In this document: piece by piece, positions 29,806 through 39,384 of the stretch
How positions within the stretch are numbered: the stretch's first letter is position 1
Layout of the letters: each line of letters begins with the position of its first letter
Assembly: GCF_006494775.1 (NCBI RefSeq)
Contig: NZ_CP041146.1
Coordinates: 5,760,501-5,824,500, forward strand
Direction of reading: 5' to 3'
DNA length: 64,000 bases
From: Nocardioides humi
GTDB lineage: Bacteria; Actinomycetota; Actinomycetes; Propionibacteriales; Nocardioidaceae
The notes under the pieces: model-generated
The model's input: only the letters and a program-made list of their open reading frames with translations
Database searches by the model: none
Told to the model about the DNA's origin: nothing
Made by a program: the position numbers and the translations under genes

Positions 29806-30594
29806 TCAGCCGCGCGCCATCGGCGGCGAGACCGCGGTCGCGGGGCCGCGGCGGTAGAGCAGGGCCCGGCGGCCGCCGGCCTCGGTCGGCTCGCCCCGGG
29901 CGTCGGTGGGGACGACGAAGCCGTCGGTGCCGAGCACCTTGCGGCGGAAGTTGCCGAGGTCCGGGGGAGTGCCCCAGACCGCGGCATAGACCCGGCGCAG
30001 CTCGGGGAGCGTGAACGGCTCGGCGACGAACTCGGTCGCCAGCGTGGTGTACTCCAGCTTCGCCCGCACCCGCTCCCGGGCGTCGAGCAGGATCTGGCGG
30101 TGGTCGAAGGCGAGCGTCGGCGCGTCCGGGCCCTCCAGCAGGTCGTCGACCACCCACCAGCGCGCGTCGGCCGCGTCGGTGCCGGCCCGCGGCTCGGGCA
30201 GGTCGGGCGCGAGCGCGACGTGCGCGATGGACACGACCCGCTGGCGCGGGTCGCGGTCGGGGGCGGAGTACGTCCTCAGTTGTTCGAGGTGGCCGGGGAA
30301 GCGGTCGACGCCCGTCTCCTCGCGCAGCTCGCGCCAGGCCGCCTGCTCGGCGTCCTCGTCCGGCTCGACGAACCCGCCGGGCAGCGCCCAGGATCCCGCG
30401 AAGGGCTCCTCGCCGCGCTCGACCAGCAGCACGGCGAGGGCGCCGTCGCGGATGGTGAAGACCGCCAGGTCGACCGCGACGGCGAACGGCGACCGTTCCC
30501 ATGGCGCGAGCGCGTCTCCGGCGCGTTGATGAGGGGCAGCAAGCTGCCGTCGCGCGCCTCCCGCCGCGCTGCCGCGCTCCGATGCCGAGGTCAT
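29806..30594 (-). CDS. nrtR: Nudix-related NAD regulator NrtR
   Basis: Transcriptional regulator of NAD metabolism, 262 residues. The N-terminal Nudix-like domain has [20 protein letters not shown] and [11 protein letters not shown]. The C-terminal winged-helix part ([35 protein letters not shown]) is the NrtR signature. Family members bind ADP-ribose or related compounds and repress NAD salvage or synthesis genes. The start (MTSASE) overlaps the stop of the nicotinamidase by ATGA. Residues 7-29 are encoded by a palindromic repeat that also occurs at 4389-4452, so this N-terminal extension is probably an insertion. A matching operator is at 32506-32530. Confidence 0.88.
   Translation of the reverse strand: MTSASERGSAAGGARRQLAAPHQRAGDALAPWERSPFAVAVDLAVFTIRDGALAVLLVERGEEPFAGSWALPGGFVEPDEDAEQAAWRELREETGVDRFPGHLEQLRTYSAPDRDPRQRVVSIAHVALAPDLPEPRAGTDAADARWWVVDDLLEGPDAPTLAFDHRQILLDARERVRAKLEYTTLATEFVAEPFTLPELRRVYAAVWGTPPDLGNFRRKVLGTDGFVVPTDARGEPTEAGGRRALLYRRGPATAVSPPMARG
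30508..30574. repeat. Palindromic repeat, family 2, in-frame copy inside nrtR
   Basis: About 67 bp with the same ends (GAGCGCGTCTCCGGCG and CGCCTCCCGCCGCGCTGCCG) and the same central hairpin GGCAGC-AA-GCTGCC as 4389-4452. Only the spacers beside the hairpin differ. It encodes roughly residues 7-29 of NrtR without a stop or frame change. Confidence 0.75.
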
Positions 30595-31181
30595 CGGGCC
30601 ACCTCCACGCCGGCCGCGGCCATCTCCGTAAGCGCCGCCTGCGACGACTCGGGAGCGACGCCGGCGTGCAGGCCGTCGAGCAGGCGTACCCGGAAGCCCG
30701 CCTTCACCGCGTCGAGGGCGGTCGCGCGGACGCAGTAGTCGGTCGCGATGCCGGTGACGTCGACGTCGCTCACGCCCGCCGCCCGCAGGACGTCGAGCAG
30801 CCGCTCGCCGGCGTCGGTGACGCCCTCGAAGGCGGAGTACGCCGGCTCGCCCATGCCCTTCACGACGTGGTGCGTCACGGCGTCGGTCGCCAGCTCGGGG
30901 GCGTACTCCGATCCCGCCTCGCCCTGCACGCAGTGCACCGGCCAGGTGGTCACGAAGTCCGGATCCTCGCCGGGCTCGTGGAAGTGCCCGCCGTTGGTCT
31001 CGCCCGCGCGGTGCCAGTCGCGGGACGCGGCCACGAGCGCGTAGTCGCCCGCGTGGGCGCCGAGGTGCGCGCTGATCCGGCCGGCGACCTCGCGGCCGCC
31101 GGCGACGCCGAGCGAGCCGCCCTCGACGAAGTCGTTCTGGACGTCGACGACGATCAGGGCCCGCTTGCTCTCCTCGTTCAT
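30591..31181 (-). CDS. pncA: Nicotinamidase/isochorismatase-family hydrolase
   Basis: Hydrolyses nicotinamide to nicotinate, feeding PncB. The 196-residue domain has the catalytic triad pattern: Asp in [15 protein letters not shown], Lys in HHVVKGM, and Cys in [18 protein letters not shown]. The metal-site motif is [26 protein letters not shown] sits 5 nt upstream of the ATG, good evidence for independent initiation even if the frame is open from pncB. The stop overlaps nrtR (ATGA). The order pncB-pncA-nrtR makes a self-regulated salvage operon. Confidence 0.85.
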   Translation of the reverse strand: MNEESKRALIVVDVQNDFVEGGSLGVAGGREVAGRISAHLGAHAGDYALVAASRDWHRAGETNGGHFHEPGEDPDFVTTWPVHCVQGEAGSEYAPELATDAVTHHVVKGMGEPAYSAFEGVTDAGERLLDVLRAAGVSDVDVTGIATDYCVRATALDAVKAGFRVRLLDGLHAGVAPESSQAALTEMAAAGVEVAR

Positions 31182-32492
31182 CGTGCTCTCCTCTCGAAGG
31201 GTGGTGGTCAGGTACGGCGGCCCGGCGGCCACGGTGCGTGCGTCGGCCGGGAGGGTGGCGAGGCTCGCGGCGGCGAAGTCGCGGACCTCGGCGAGGCTCG
31301 GGCGGTGCACGACCTCGCCGACCCGGATGAGGGGGACCTGGACCGTCCGCGCAGGCCGGTCCTCGGGCACCGGGGCGTCTTGGCCGGTGAACCACTCGGC
31401 GCGCAGGATCCCGGCGTCGTCGTACTCCCGGAAGGTCTGCTTGCGCCCGCCCACCGACGCCTTGTCCTGGGACTTCTTCGCCACCGACCGCAGCGGATCG
31501 CCGGGTGCGTCGGCGATGGCGACCAGCTTGTAGACCATGCTCGCGGTCGGGTGGCCGGAGCCCGTGGCGACGCGGGTGCCGACGCCGTACCCGTCGATGG
31601 GAGCGTCGGCGAGCGCGGTGATCACGAACTCGTCGAGGTCGCTGGTCACCACGATCCGCGTCCTCGTGGCACCGAGCGAGTCGAGCAGCACCCGCGCCCT
31701 GTGCGACTCCTCGGCGAGATCGCCGGAGTCGATCCGGACCGCACCCAGGTCGGTCCCCGCGACCTCGACCGCGGTGCGGATGCCCTCGGCGATGTCGTAG
31801 GTGTCGACCAGCAGCGTGGTCCCGACGCCGAGCGCCTCGACCTGGCTGCGGAAGGCGTCGGCCTCGGTGTCGTGGGCCAGCGTGAACGCGTGCGCGGCGG
31901 TGCCGGCGGTCGGGACGTCGTACCTCCGCCCGGCGGCGAGATTGCTCGTCGTCGCGAAGCCGGCGAGGTAGGCCGCCCGCGCGGTCGCGACCGCCGCCTC
32001 CTCGTGGGTACGTCGGCCGCCCATCTCGATGATCGGCCGGTCCCGTGCGGCGTCGACCATCCGGGCCGCCGCGCTCGCGATGGCCGTGTCGTGGTTGAGG
32101 ACGCTCAGCACCAGCGTCTCCAGCAGCAGGCACTCCCCGAGGCTCCCGCTGACGGTGAGGACCGGGCTGCCGGGGAAGTACAGGTCGCCCTCGCGGTAGC
32201 CGTCGACGTCGCCGGAGAACCGGAAGTCCGTGAGCCACTGCGCGGTCTCGGCCCCGATCACGCCCTCCTCCTGCAGCCAGGCGAGCTCGTCGGCGTCGTA
32301 GGTGAACCGCTCGATCGCCTCCAGCAGCCGGCCGAGCCCGGCGAGCATGCCGTAGCGCCGGCCCTCCGGCAGGCGGCGCGCGAAGGCCTCGAAGACCGCC
32401 GGCCGGCCGGCGCTGCCGTCGCGCACGAAGGAGTCGAGCATGGTGAGCTCGTAGCGGTCGGTGAGCAGTCCGGTGCGTCCGGGGCGGTCCAT
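30591..32492 (-). CDS. pncB: Nicotinate phosphoribosyltransferase, in one frame with nicotinamidase
   Basis: NAD salvage enzyme that joins nicotinate to PRPP. The N-terminal 430 residues match Pnc[75 protein letters not shown] and [13 protein letters not shown]. The frame then continues without a stop into a complete nicotinamidase, giving 633 residues. A true fusion is possible. However, a ribosome site lies before the internal ATG at 31181, and a TGA in the neighbouring frame at 31208-31210 would end PncB naturally (..VAAGRRT). With so many single-base deletions in this window, two separate genes are about as likely as a fusion. Confidence 0.85.
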   Translation of the reverse strand: MDRPGRTGLLTDRYELTMLDSFVRDGSAGRPAVFEAFARRLPEGRRYGMLAGLGRLLEAIERFTYDADELAWLQEEGVIGAETAQWLTDFRFSGDVDGYREGDLYFPGSPVLTVSGSLGECLLLETLVLSVLNHDTAIASAAARMVDAARDRPIIEMGGRRTHEEAAVATARAAYLAGFATTSNLAAGRRYDVPTAGTAAHAFTLAHDTEADAFRSQVEALGVGTTLLVDTYDIAEGIRTAVEVAGTDLGAVRIDSGDLAEESHRARVLLDSLGATRTRIVVTSDLDEFVITALADAPIDGYGVGTRVATGSGHPTASMVYKLVAIADAPGDPLRSVAKKSQDKASVGGRKQTFREYDDAGILRAEWFTGQDAPVPEDRPARTVQVPLIRVGEVVHRPSLAEVRDFAAASLATLPADARTVAAGPPYLTTTLREESTMNEESKRALIVVDVQNDFVEGGSLGVAGGREVAGRISAHLGAHAGDYALVAASRDWHRAGETNGGHFHEPGEDPDFVTTWPVHCVQGEAGSEYAPELATDAVTHHVVKGMGEPAYSAFEGVTDAGERLLDVLRAAGVSDVDVTGIATDYCVRATALDAVKAGFRVRLLDGLHAGVAPESSQAALTEMAAAGVEVAR

Positions 32493-32505
32493 CGCGGCTC
32501 CTCGA

Positions 32506-32530
32506 TGTTGTAGTCAAGTTGACTATAACA
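32506..32530. promoter_or_regulatory. Candidate NrtR operator between pncB and the methyltransferase
   Basis: The 15-bp perfect dyad TAGTCAA-G-TTGACTA (32511-32525) extends to 25 bp with one mismatch (TGTTG.../...TAACA). On the minus strand it contains TATAGT, a good -10 for pncB. On the plus strand TTGACT lies 15 nt before the TAGTGT -10 of the methyltransferase. A bound regulator would cover both promoters. Confidence 0.65.
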
Positions 32531-32539
32531 GGCGTGCTC

Positions 32540-32545
32540 TAGTGT
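32540..32545 (+). promoter_or_regulatory. Leaderless-type -10 box of the methyltransferase gene
   Basis: TAGTGT ends 7 nt before the ATG at 32553, with no Shine-Dalgarno sequence. Confidence 0.5.
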
Positions 32546-32552
32546 CCCCAGC

Positions 32553-34043
32553 ATGGCGCGGCGGACAGGGGCGGACGAGGCCGCCGACGCCTACGAGCGG
32601 CATCTCGCCGAGCACGACCGCGACCGGCGCCGTGCCCAGGGGGCGTTCTACACCCCGCCCGAGCTGGTGGCGTGGGTGCTCGACCACGCGCTGCCGGCCG
32701 ACGGCACGGCCGTGACGGTCCTCGATCCCGCGTGCGGCACCGGGCACTTCCTGGTCGCCGCGGCCCGGCGGCTCGGCGTACGCGCGGTGCACGGCTCCGA
32801 CCTCGACCCGGAGGCGATCCGGATCGCCCGCGAGCGGCTGCACGCGGAGGACCCCACCGTCCCGGCGGAGGAGATCGAGCGTCAGGTGGTGGTCGCCGAC
32901 GGGCTGACCGCCTGGGCGGGCCGGACCTTCGCCGCCGTTGTCGGCAACCCGCCCTTCCTCGGTCAGCTCCGACGCCACTCCGCCGGACGGAGCGAGGAGC
33001 ACCGGCGCGGCCTCGGCGCCTACACCGACACCAGTGCGGTGTTCCTGCGCCGATCGCTCGACCTCGTCGGTCAGGGCGGCGTCGTCGCCCTGGTGCAGCC
33101 GCTGTCCGTGCTGGCCGCCCGCGACGCGGGCGCCGTCCGGGCGGCGGTGGCGTCGCGCGGGGCGGTGACGGACTTCTGGTGCGCCGACGGGCCGGTCTTC
33201 GCCGGCACGCCGGTGCTGACCTGCGTGCCGGTCGTCCGGGTCGGCGCGGCCCCGTCCACCGACCCGGACGGGTGGGGCGCGCTGGCGGCCCCGGCGTTCG
33301 GGATCCCCGCCGTCACGCTGCCGCCGGGGACCGGGACGGTCGGCGATCTGGCGGACTGCACCGCCGACTTCCGCGACCAGTACTACGGCCTCGCGCCGTT
33401 CGTCCACGACCGCCTGCCCGGCGGCGTCCCGCTCGTCACCACCGGCCTGATCGATCCCGCCGAGTCGCGCTGGGGCCGGGCGCCGACCCGCTTCGCCCGC
33501 CGGCGGTACGACGCCCCGTCGGTCGATCTCGCCGCCCTCCGCGCCGGCGGGGGACTGGCCCGGTGGGCCGACGCCCGGCTGGTGCCCAAGCTGCTGGTGG
33601 CCGGGCAGGGCCGGGTGATCGAGGCCGTCGCCGACGAGCACGGCGCCTGGCTGCCGTCGGTGCCTGTCGTCAGCGTCGTCCCCGGCGTCCGTGCGGACCT
33701 GTGGCGGCTGCTGGCCGTCCTGCTCGCCCCGCCCGTCGTCGCCCACGCCGCCGCCCGCTACCTCGGCACCGGCCTGACGCCCGGCTCGGTCAAGGTCAGC
33801 GCGCGCCAGGTCGCCGCGCTGCCCCTTCCCGCCGACGAGCACGCCTGGGCCGAGGGCGCCCGGCTGGCCCGGGTCGCCCAGGCCGCCGCCTCCGGCGACG
33901 AGCGCGCCGCGCTGCTGGCGGCCACCGGGCGGATCATGACCGACGCCTACCGGGCCGACCCGGCGTCGTACGACTGGTGGTGGGGGCGGGTCCGGCGACG
34001 GCCCGATGAGTCCGGCGACCCCGGCTGGTCCACCCCGGCATGA
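32553..34043 (+). CDS. Orphan N6-adenine DNA methyltransferase-like protein
   Basis: A 496-residue SAM-dependent methyltransferase of the HsdM/Eco57I type. Near the N-terminus RAQGAFYTPPELVAWVLDHAL resembles the YTP box of such enzymes. The SAM motif is LDPACGTGHFLVAAARRL (about 60-80), and the catalytic motif IV is GNPPFLGQL (about 130). A target-recognition-like region follows, with GLTPGSVKVSARQVAALPLP. No restriction subunit, specificity subunit or defence gene is nearby, so it may be a solitary epigenetic enzyme. It is divergent from pncB and shares the NrtR operator region. The stop overlaps the VOC gene (ATGA). Confidence 0.8.
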   Translation: MARRTGADEAADAYERHLAEHDRDRRRAQGAFYTPPELVAWVLDHALPADGTAVTVLDPACGTGHFLVAAARRLGVRAVHGSDLDPEAIRIARERLHAEDPTVPAEEIERQVVVADGLTAWAGRTFAAVVGNPPFLGQLRRHSAGRSEEHRRGLGAYTDTSAVFLRRSLDLVGQGGVVALVQPLSVLAARDAGAVRAAVASRGAVTDFWCADGPVFAGTPVLTCVPVVRVGAAPSTDPDGWGALAAPAFGIPAVTLPPGTGTVGDLADCTADFRDQYYGLAPFVHDRLPGGVPLVTTGLIDPAESRWGRAPTRFARRRYDAPSVDLAALRAGGGLARWADARLVPKLLVAGQGRVIEAVADEHGAWLPSVPVVSVVPGVRADLWRLLAVLLAPPVVAHAAARYLGTGLTPGSVKVSARQVAALPLPADEHAWAEGARLARVAQAAASGDERAALLAATGRIMTDAYRADPASYDWWWGRVRRRPDESGDPGWSTPA

Positions 34044-34417
34044 GCGAGTTCCTTGCCGACGGGGTCGAGCTGTTCGCGGGAGTCTGCGTGCGCGACTACG
34101 CGCAGGCCCGGCCGTGGTACGAGGCGCTGCTGGGCGGCCCGCCGTCCTTCCTCGCCCACGACACCGAGGCGGTCTGGGAGCTGGCGCCGCACCGCTGGCT
34201 GGTCGTCGAGCAACGCCCGGAGCGGGCCGGGTACGCCGCGCAGACCGTGTTCGTCGACGACCTCGACGCCCGGGTCGCCGCCGCCTCGGCACGCGGTGTC
34301 GACCCGGCCGACCGCGAGACGTACGGCGACGGCGTCCGCAAGGTGGTCTACCGCGACGCCGACGGCAACGAGATCGGCTTCGGGGGCAACCCGCTCGCCG
34401 ATCCCCCTGCCGAGTGA
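34040..34417 (+). CDS. VOC-family protein (glyoxalase-like fold)
   Basis: A 125-residue protein with one vicinal-oxygen-chelate domain pair: GVELFAGVCVRDYAQARPWYEALLGG in the first half, then VFVDDLDARVAAASARGV and DADGNEIGFGGNPL. Such proteins bind metal and act in isomerisation, dioxygenation or antibiotic resistance. The substrate here is unknown. It overlaps the methyltransferase by ATGA and ends 4 nt before a convergent gene. Confidence 0.82.
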   Translation: MSEFLADGVELFAGVCVRDYAQARPWYEALLGGPPSFLAHDTEAVWELAPHRWLVVEQRPERAGYAAQTVFVDDLDARVAAASARGVDPADRETYGDGVRKVVYRDADGNEIGFGGNPLADPPAE

Positions 34418-34421
34418 CGCC

Positions 34422-35228
34422 CTACTTGGCCGAGGTGCAGAGGATCTCGGGCTGGGCCGCCACGGCGATGGCGCCCGGCGGCGTCTCGCTGCCCCCGGTG
34501 TTCTCCACGGTGTAGGAGATGCCGACCCGGAAGGGGCTGCCCAGGGCGATCGTCGTGTACTCCGACTGCGTCAGGCCGAACGAGCCCGAGTAGACCGGCG
34601 CGTCGTCGCTGAGGACGGAGATGGTCGCCCGGCCGGCCAGGTCCGAGTTGTCGCCGATGCCGAAGCGCGCTCGCAGCTGGATGCACTCGCGGGCGACATT
34701 GAAGTCGATCAGGCCCGTGGTGGTTCCGTTCCACTGGTACCCGATGAACGCCGGCGAGTACGGGACACCGTTGATGGTGGCGCTCTTCGACGTTCCCCAG
34801 CCGTCGCGGTGGCGAACGCCCTGCTTGGTGAGATCGCGCCACTCGTAGACCCCGACCTTGACCTTGGCCGACTTCGTCTTCGGCCCGGTCACACTGACGA
34901 CGCGGTACTTGCGGGTGACGGCCTTGGTGGTCTTGTCCTTGAGCTTGTACGTGCCGTTGGCCTTCACCTTGGCGGTGGCCTGGGTCTTCCACTTCGACCC
35001 GGGCCGCTTCTGCTGCAGCGAGACCCGGCTGATCTTCTTGCCCTTCACCGCACCGGTGATGACGACCTTCTTGCCGCGCAGGACGACGTCGCTCTTGACG
35101 GCGATGGTGATCGCCTGCGCGGCCGCCGCCCTGGTCGCAGGCTCCGGAGAGGCGGCGTGCGCGGGGGTGGCGAGGGTGAGTGATGCGATGAGCAGCAGGG
35201 CCGAGGGGCCCGAGGTGAGCAGCCGCAT
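34422..35228 (-). CDS. Secreted protein with basic Ig-like and NPCBM-like domains
   Basis: A predicted exported protein of 268 residues. Signal peptide MRLLTSGPSALLLIASLTLA with cleavage after AHA. Residues about 35-130 form a lysine-rich beta-sandwich-like segment (VVLRGKKVVITGAVKGKKIS, WKTQATAKVKANGTYKL). The C-terminal half resembles an NPCBM carbohydrate-binding domain: TINGVPYSPAFIGYQWNG, GLIDFNVARECIQLRARFGI, ATISVLSDDAPVYSG. It may bind cell-wall or environmental sugars. The lysine-rich part resembles the tails of the M4 protease and the two nucleotidases. I preferred the start at 35228 because it gives a clean signal peptide. Confidence 0.65.
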   Translation of the reverse strand: MRLLTSGPSALLLIASLTLATPAHAASPEPATRAAAAQAITIAVKSDVVLRGKKVVITGAVKGKKISRVSLQQKRPGSKWKTQATAKVKANGTYKLKDKTTKAVTRKYRVVSVTGPKTKSAKVKVGVYEWRDLTKQGVRHRDGWGTSKSATINGVPYSPAFIGYQWNGTTTGLIDFNVARECIQLRARFGIGDNSDLAGRATISVLSDDAPVYSGSFGLTQSEYTTIALGSPFRVGISYTVENTGGSETPPGAIAVAAQPEILCTSAK

Positions 35229-35336
35229 GGGGTCTCCAGTCAGTTCGTCGGTGCCGGGCGCGGCGATGGACGTCGTCGCTGACAACGACCGATGCCCCGC
35301 GGGACTGTGACTGAAACCACGGCCGGCGCCTCGGCC

Positions 35337-36095
35337 CTACCGTCCCCGCAGCCGGCGACCGAGCGCGGCCGCGGTCGAGACGACCGCGCCGGCCAGCCGC
35401 TCCCGCCGGCGTGGATCGGCCTCCTCGGTCGGATAGGTGAGGGCGACGCCCGCGACCGGCATCCCGTTGTGGTCGAGCACCGCGGCCGCGACGCTGGCCA
35501 TCCCGGCGGTGACCTCGCTGTCCTCGACGGCGTAGCCGCGCTGCCGGGTCTCGGACAGCACCGATCGCAGTGCCGTGGGAGAGCCGGGGCCGATGCCGGT
35601 GCGGTCGACGAACGCCGCTCGGTCGGGGTAGAGCGCGCGGACCTGGCTGGCCGGCAGGTGGGCCAGGATCGCCCGGCCGCTCGCGGTGAGGTGCGACGGC
35701 AGCCGGACCCCGACATCGGTCACCAGCGGGGGGCGGCCGGGTGCGCGCTCCTCGACGACGTAGAGGACGTCGCGCCCGTGCGGGACGGCGAGGTGGGCGC
35801 TGTGGCCGGTCCGGTCGACCAGGGCCGCCAGCGGCCGGCGGGCGAGGCGCTGCAGGGGTGCCTGGCGGGCGTACCCCGAGCCCACCTCGAAGGCCGCCAC
35901 ACCCAGGCCGTAGCGCCGCTCGTCGGCCAGGTGGACGACGAAGCCCTCGTCCGCCATCGCCTGGAGCAGGTGGTACGTCGTGGACCGCGGGATCCCCAGC
36001 TCGCGGGCGATCCGCTCGACGGCGACCGGCTCGGGCTGGCCGGCGAGGAAGCGCAGCACCCGCAGCGCCCGGGTCGCCGCCGGAACCTGCGTCAT
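35337..36095 (-). CDS. IclR-family regulator of the hut operon
   Basis: A 252-residue regulator. The winged helix at the N-terminus is ALRVLRFLAGQPEPVAVERI, ARELGIPRSTTYHLLQAMAD. The IclR effector-binding domain follows, with VRLPSHLTASGRAILAHLP, RGYAVEDSEVTAGMASVAAA and NGMPVAGVALTYP. It is divergent from hutH, with a perfect 16-bp palindrome between them, so it most likely controls histidine use in response to urocanate or histidine. Start MTQVPAA at 36095; MEAAMTQ at 36107 is an alternative. Confidence 0.85.
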   Translation of the reverse strand: MTQVPAATRALRVLRFLAGQPEPVAVERIARELGIPRSTTYHLLQAMADEGFVVHLADERRYGLGVAAFEVGSGYARQAPLQRLARRPLAALVDRTGHSAHLAVPHGRDVLYVVEERAPGRPPLVTDVGVRLPSHLTASGRAILAHLPASQVRALYPDRAAFVDRTGIGPGSPTALRSVLSETRQRGYAVEDSEVTAGMASVAAAVLDHNGMPVAGVALTYPTEEADPRRRERLAGAVVSTAAALGRRLRGR

Positions 36096-36107
36096 CGCCG
36101 CCTCCAT

Positions 36108-36123
36108 GTCTCGGATCCGAGAC
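36108..36123. promoter_or_regulatory. Candidate IclR operator upstream of hutH
   Basis: GTCTCGGATCCGAGAC is a perfect 16-bp dyad in the iclR-hutH gap, just upstream of the regulator start and 56 nt before hutH. Its position fits control of both directions. Confidence 0.6.
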
Positions 36124-36178
36124 TCATCATGCCGCTCCGCTCTGGTGTCCGCCACCCCGGAGGCGCTGGAATCGGAGT

Positions 36179-37723
36179 ATGGAGACAGTGACGGTGGGAA
36201 CGGGGCCGGTCTCGTTCGACGACGTGGTGGCGGTCGCGCGCAACGGTGCCGGAGTGGTGATCGGCGACGAGGCCCTGGCAGCCATCGACAAGGCGCGAGC
36301 GGTCGTCGACGACCTCGCCGCGTCCCCGACCCCCCACTACGGCGTCTCGACCGGGTTCGGCGCCCTGGCCAACCGGCATATCGCACCCGAGCTCCGGGCC
36401 CAGCTGCAGCGATCGCTGGTCCGCTCGCACGCCGCCGGCAGCGGCCCCGAGGTCGAGCGCGAGGTCGTCCGCGGCCTGATGCTGCTGCGGCTCTCGACGC
36501 TCGCGACCGGCCACACCGGCGTACGACGCGAGACGGCCGAGCTGCTCGCCGCGCTCCTCACGCACGAGATCACGCCGGTCGTCCACGAGTACGGCTCGCT
36601 CGGCTGCTCCGGCGACCTCGCGCCGCTCGCACACTGCGCGCTGGCGCTGATGGGGGAGGGACCGGTCCGCACCGCCGACGGCGAGCTCACCGACGCCGCG
36701 ACCGCGCTCGCCGCGGCCGGACTGACGCCGGTCGAGCTGCAGGAGAAGGAGGGCCTGGCGCTGATCAACGGCACCGACGGCATGCTCGGCATGCTGGTGC
36801 TGGCGATCCACGACCTCACCGACCTGCTGCGCGTCGCGGACATCTCCGCCGCGATGTCGGTCGAGGGCCAGCTCGGCACCGACCGCGTGTTCGCCCCCGA
36901 GCTGCAGGCGATCCGCCCGCATCCCGGCCAGGCCGCGTCCGCCGCCAACCTCACCGCGCTGCTGCGCGACTCCGGTGTCGTCGCCTCCCACCGCGGCCCC
37001 GACTGCAACCGGGTCCAGGACGCCTACTCGCTGCGCTGCTCGCCGCAGGTGCACGGCGCCGCGCGCGACACCGTCGCGCACGCGGCGAGCGTGGCCGCGC
37101 GCGAGCTGGCGGCCGCCGTCGACAACCCGGTCGTCCTGGCCGATGAGGGGCGGGTGGAGTCCAACGGCAACTTCCACGGCGCGCCGGTCGCCTATGTGCT
37201 CGACTTCCTCGCGATCGTCGCCGCCGACGTCGCCTCGATCGCGGAGCGCCGTACCGACCGCTTCCTCGACAAGGCCCGCAACCACGGCCTGCCGCCCTTC
37301 CTCGCCGACGACCCGGGCGTCGACTCGGGGCTGATGATCGCGCAGTACACCCAGGCCGCGATCGTCTCCGAGCTCAAGCGGCTCGCGGCGCCGGCGTCGG
37401 TCGACTCGATCCCCTCCAGCGCGATGCAGGAGGACCACGTCTCGATGGGCTGGTCCGCCGCTCGCAAGCTGCGCCGCTCCGTCGACGGCCTCACCCGGGT
37501 GCTCGCCGTCGAGCTGATGACCGCCGCCCGCGCCCTCGACCTGCGCGCGCCGCTGGAGCCCAGCCCCGCCACCGGCGCCGTCGTCCGCCTGCTCCGCGAC
37601 AGCGGTGTCGGCGGACCCGGCACCGACCGCTTCCTCGCCCCCGAGATCGACATCGCCTACCAGCTCGTCGCCGACCGCTCCGTGACCGCGGCCGTCGCGA
37701 ACGTGATCGGAGAACTCGCATGA
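36179..37723 (+). CDS. hutH: Histidine ammonia-lyase
   Basis: Converts histidine to urocanate and ammonia, the first step of histidine degradation. It has 514 residues. The MIO prosthetic group forms from the tripeptide at about 142-144 in [14 protein letters not shown]; here it is Cys-Ser-Gly instead of the common Ala-Ser-Gly. Other family motifs are [34 protein letters not shown] and [16 protein letters not shown] at 36179 is chosen because the family N-terminus follows directly; no ideal ribosome site is seen. It heads hutH-hutU-M20-hutF-hutI, with overlaps of 4-8 nt throughout. Confidence 0.95.
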   Translation: METVTVGTGPVSFDDVVAVARNGAGVVIGDEALAAIDKARAVVDDLAASPTPHYGVSTGFGALANRHIAPELRAQLQRSLVRSHAAGSGPEVEREVVRGLMLLRLSTLATGHTGVRRETAELLAALLTHEITPVVHEYGSLGCSGDLAPLAHCALALMGEGPVRTADGELTDAATALAAAGLTPVELQEKEGLALINGTDGMLGMLVLAIHDLTDLLRVADISAAMSVEGQLGTDRVFAPELQAIRPHPGQAASAANLTALLRDSGVVASHRGPDCNRVQDAYSLRCSPQVHGAARDTVAHAASVAARELAAAVDNPVVLADEGRVESNGNFHGAPVAYVLDFLAIVAADVASIAERRTDRFLDKARNHGLPPFLADDPGVDSGLMIAQYTQAAIVSELKRLAAPASVDSIPSSAMQEDHVSMGWSAARKLRRSVDGLTRVLAVELMTAARALDLRAPLEPSPATGAVVRLLRDSGVGGPGTDRFLAPEIDIAYQLVADRSVTAAVANVIGELA

Positions 37724-39384
37724 CCGACTCCACCAACCCGCGCCTGCCCATCCACGCCGCCACCGGCACCGAGCTGACCGCGAAGTGCTGGCAGACCGAG
37801 GCGCCGCTGCGGATGCTGATGAACAACCTCGACCCCGAGAACGCCGAGCGCCCCGAGGACCTCGTCGTGTACGGCGGCACCGGCCGGGCCGCGCGCAGCT
37901 GGGAGGCGTACGACGCGCTGGTGCGCACCCTGCGCGACCTCGAGCCCGACGAGACCATGCTGGTCCAGAGCGGCAAGCCGGTCGGCGTCATGCGCACCCA
38001 CGAGTGGGCGCCGCGCGTGCTCATCGCCAACTCCAACCTCGTGGGCGACTGGGCGAACTGGGAGGAGTTCCGGCGCCTCGAGGAGCTCGGGCTGACCATG
38101 TACGGCCAGATGACGGCCGGGTCGTGGATCTACATCGGCACCCAGGGCATCCTCCAGGGCACCTTCGAGACCTTCGCCGCGGTCGCCGACAAGCGCTTCG
38201 GCGGCACGCTGGCCGGCACGATCACGCTCACCGCGGGCCTCGGCGGCATGGGCGGCGCCCAGCCGCTGGCCGTCACCATGAACGACGGCGTCGCGATCTG
38301 CGTCGACGTCGACGAGTCCCGCATCCAGCGCCGGATCGAGCACCGCTACCTCGACGTACGGGCCGACTCGCTCGAGCACGCGCTGGAGCTGGCGGTCGCC
38401 GCCCGCGACGAGCGCCGCGCCCTCTCCATCGGCCTGCTCGGCAACGCCGCCGAGGTGTTCCCGCGGCTGCTGGAGCTGAAGGCGCCGATCGACGTCGTCA
38501 CCGACCAGACATCCGCGCACGACCCGCTGTCGTACCTGCCGCTCGGCATCCCCTTCTCCGAGTGGCACGACCGCGCTGCTCGCGACCCGGAGGCGTTCAC
38601 CAAGGAGGCGCAGGCCTCGATGGCGGCACACGTGCGGGCGATGGTGGAGTTCCAGGACGGCGGCGCCGAGGTGTTCGACTACGGCAACTCGATCCGCGAC
38701 GAGGCCCGCAAGGGCGGCTACGACCGGGCGTTCGCGTTCCCGGGCTTCGTGCCCGCGTACATCCGGCCGCTGTTCTGCGAGGGTCGCGGGCCGTTCCGGT
38801 GGGCGGCGCTGAGCGGCGACCCGGCCGACATCGCCGCCACCGACAAGGCGATCCTCGAGCTGTTCCCCGAGAACGAGCGGCTCCGCAAGTGGATCACCAT
38901 GGCTCAGGAGCGGGTGCACTACCAGGGCCTGCCGGCCCGGATCTGCTGGCTCGGGTACGGCGAGCGCCACCTCGCGGGCCTCAAGTTCAACGAGATGGTG
39001 CGCACCGGTGAGCTCAAGGCGCCGATCGTGATCGGGCGCGACCATCTCGACTGCGGCTCGGTCGCGTCGCCGTACCGCGAGACGGAGGCGATGCTCGACG
39101 GCTCCGACGCGATCGCCGACTGGGCGCTGCTCAACGCGCTGGTCAACACCGCCTCCGGCGCCACCTGGGTCTCGATCCACCACGGCGGCGGCGTCGGCAT
39201 GGGCCGCTCCATCCACGCCGGACAGGTGTGCGTCGCCGACGGCACCGAGCTGGCGGCTGCGAAGATCGAGCGCGTGCTGACCAACGATCCGGGCATGGGC
39301 GTCATCCGCCACGTCGACGCCGGCTACGACCGCGCTGTCGAGGTCGCCGCCGAGCGCGGGGTCAGGGTGCCGATGCATGGCTGA
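37720..39384 (+). CDS. hutU: Urocanate hydratase
   Basis: NAD-dependent enzyme that turns urocanate into imidazolonepropionate. Its 554 residues match the family length. Motifs visible are [73 protein letters not shown], and near the C-terminus [19 protein letters not shown]. The start overlaps hutH by ATGA and the end overlaps the M20 gene by 8 nt. Confidence 0.96.
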   Translation: MTDSTNPRLPIHAATGTELTAKCWQTEAPLRMLMNNLDPENAERPEDLVVYGGTGRAARSWEAYDALVRTLRDLEPDETMLVQSGKPVGVMRTHEWAPRVLIANSNLVGDWANWEEFRRLEELGLTMYGQMTAGSWIYIGTQGILQGTFETFAAVADKRFGGTLAGTITLTAGLGGMGGAQPLAVTMNDGVAICVDVDESRIQRRIEHRYLDVRADSLEHALELAVAARDERRALSIGLLGNAAEVFPRLLELKAPIDVVTDQTSAHDPLSYLPLGIPFSEWHDRAARDPEAFTKEAQASMAAHVRAMVEFQDGGAEVFDYGNSIRDEARKGGYDRAFAFPGFVPAYIRPLFCEGRGPFRWAALSGDPADIAATDKAILELFPENERLRKWITMAQERVHYQGLPARICWLGYGERHLAGLKFNEMVRTGELKAPIVIGRDHLDCGSVASPYRETEAMLDGSDAIADWALLNALVNTASGATWVSIHHGGGVGMGRSIHAGQVCVADGTELAAAKIERVLTNDPGMGVIRHVDAGYDRAVEVAAERGVRVPMHG

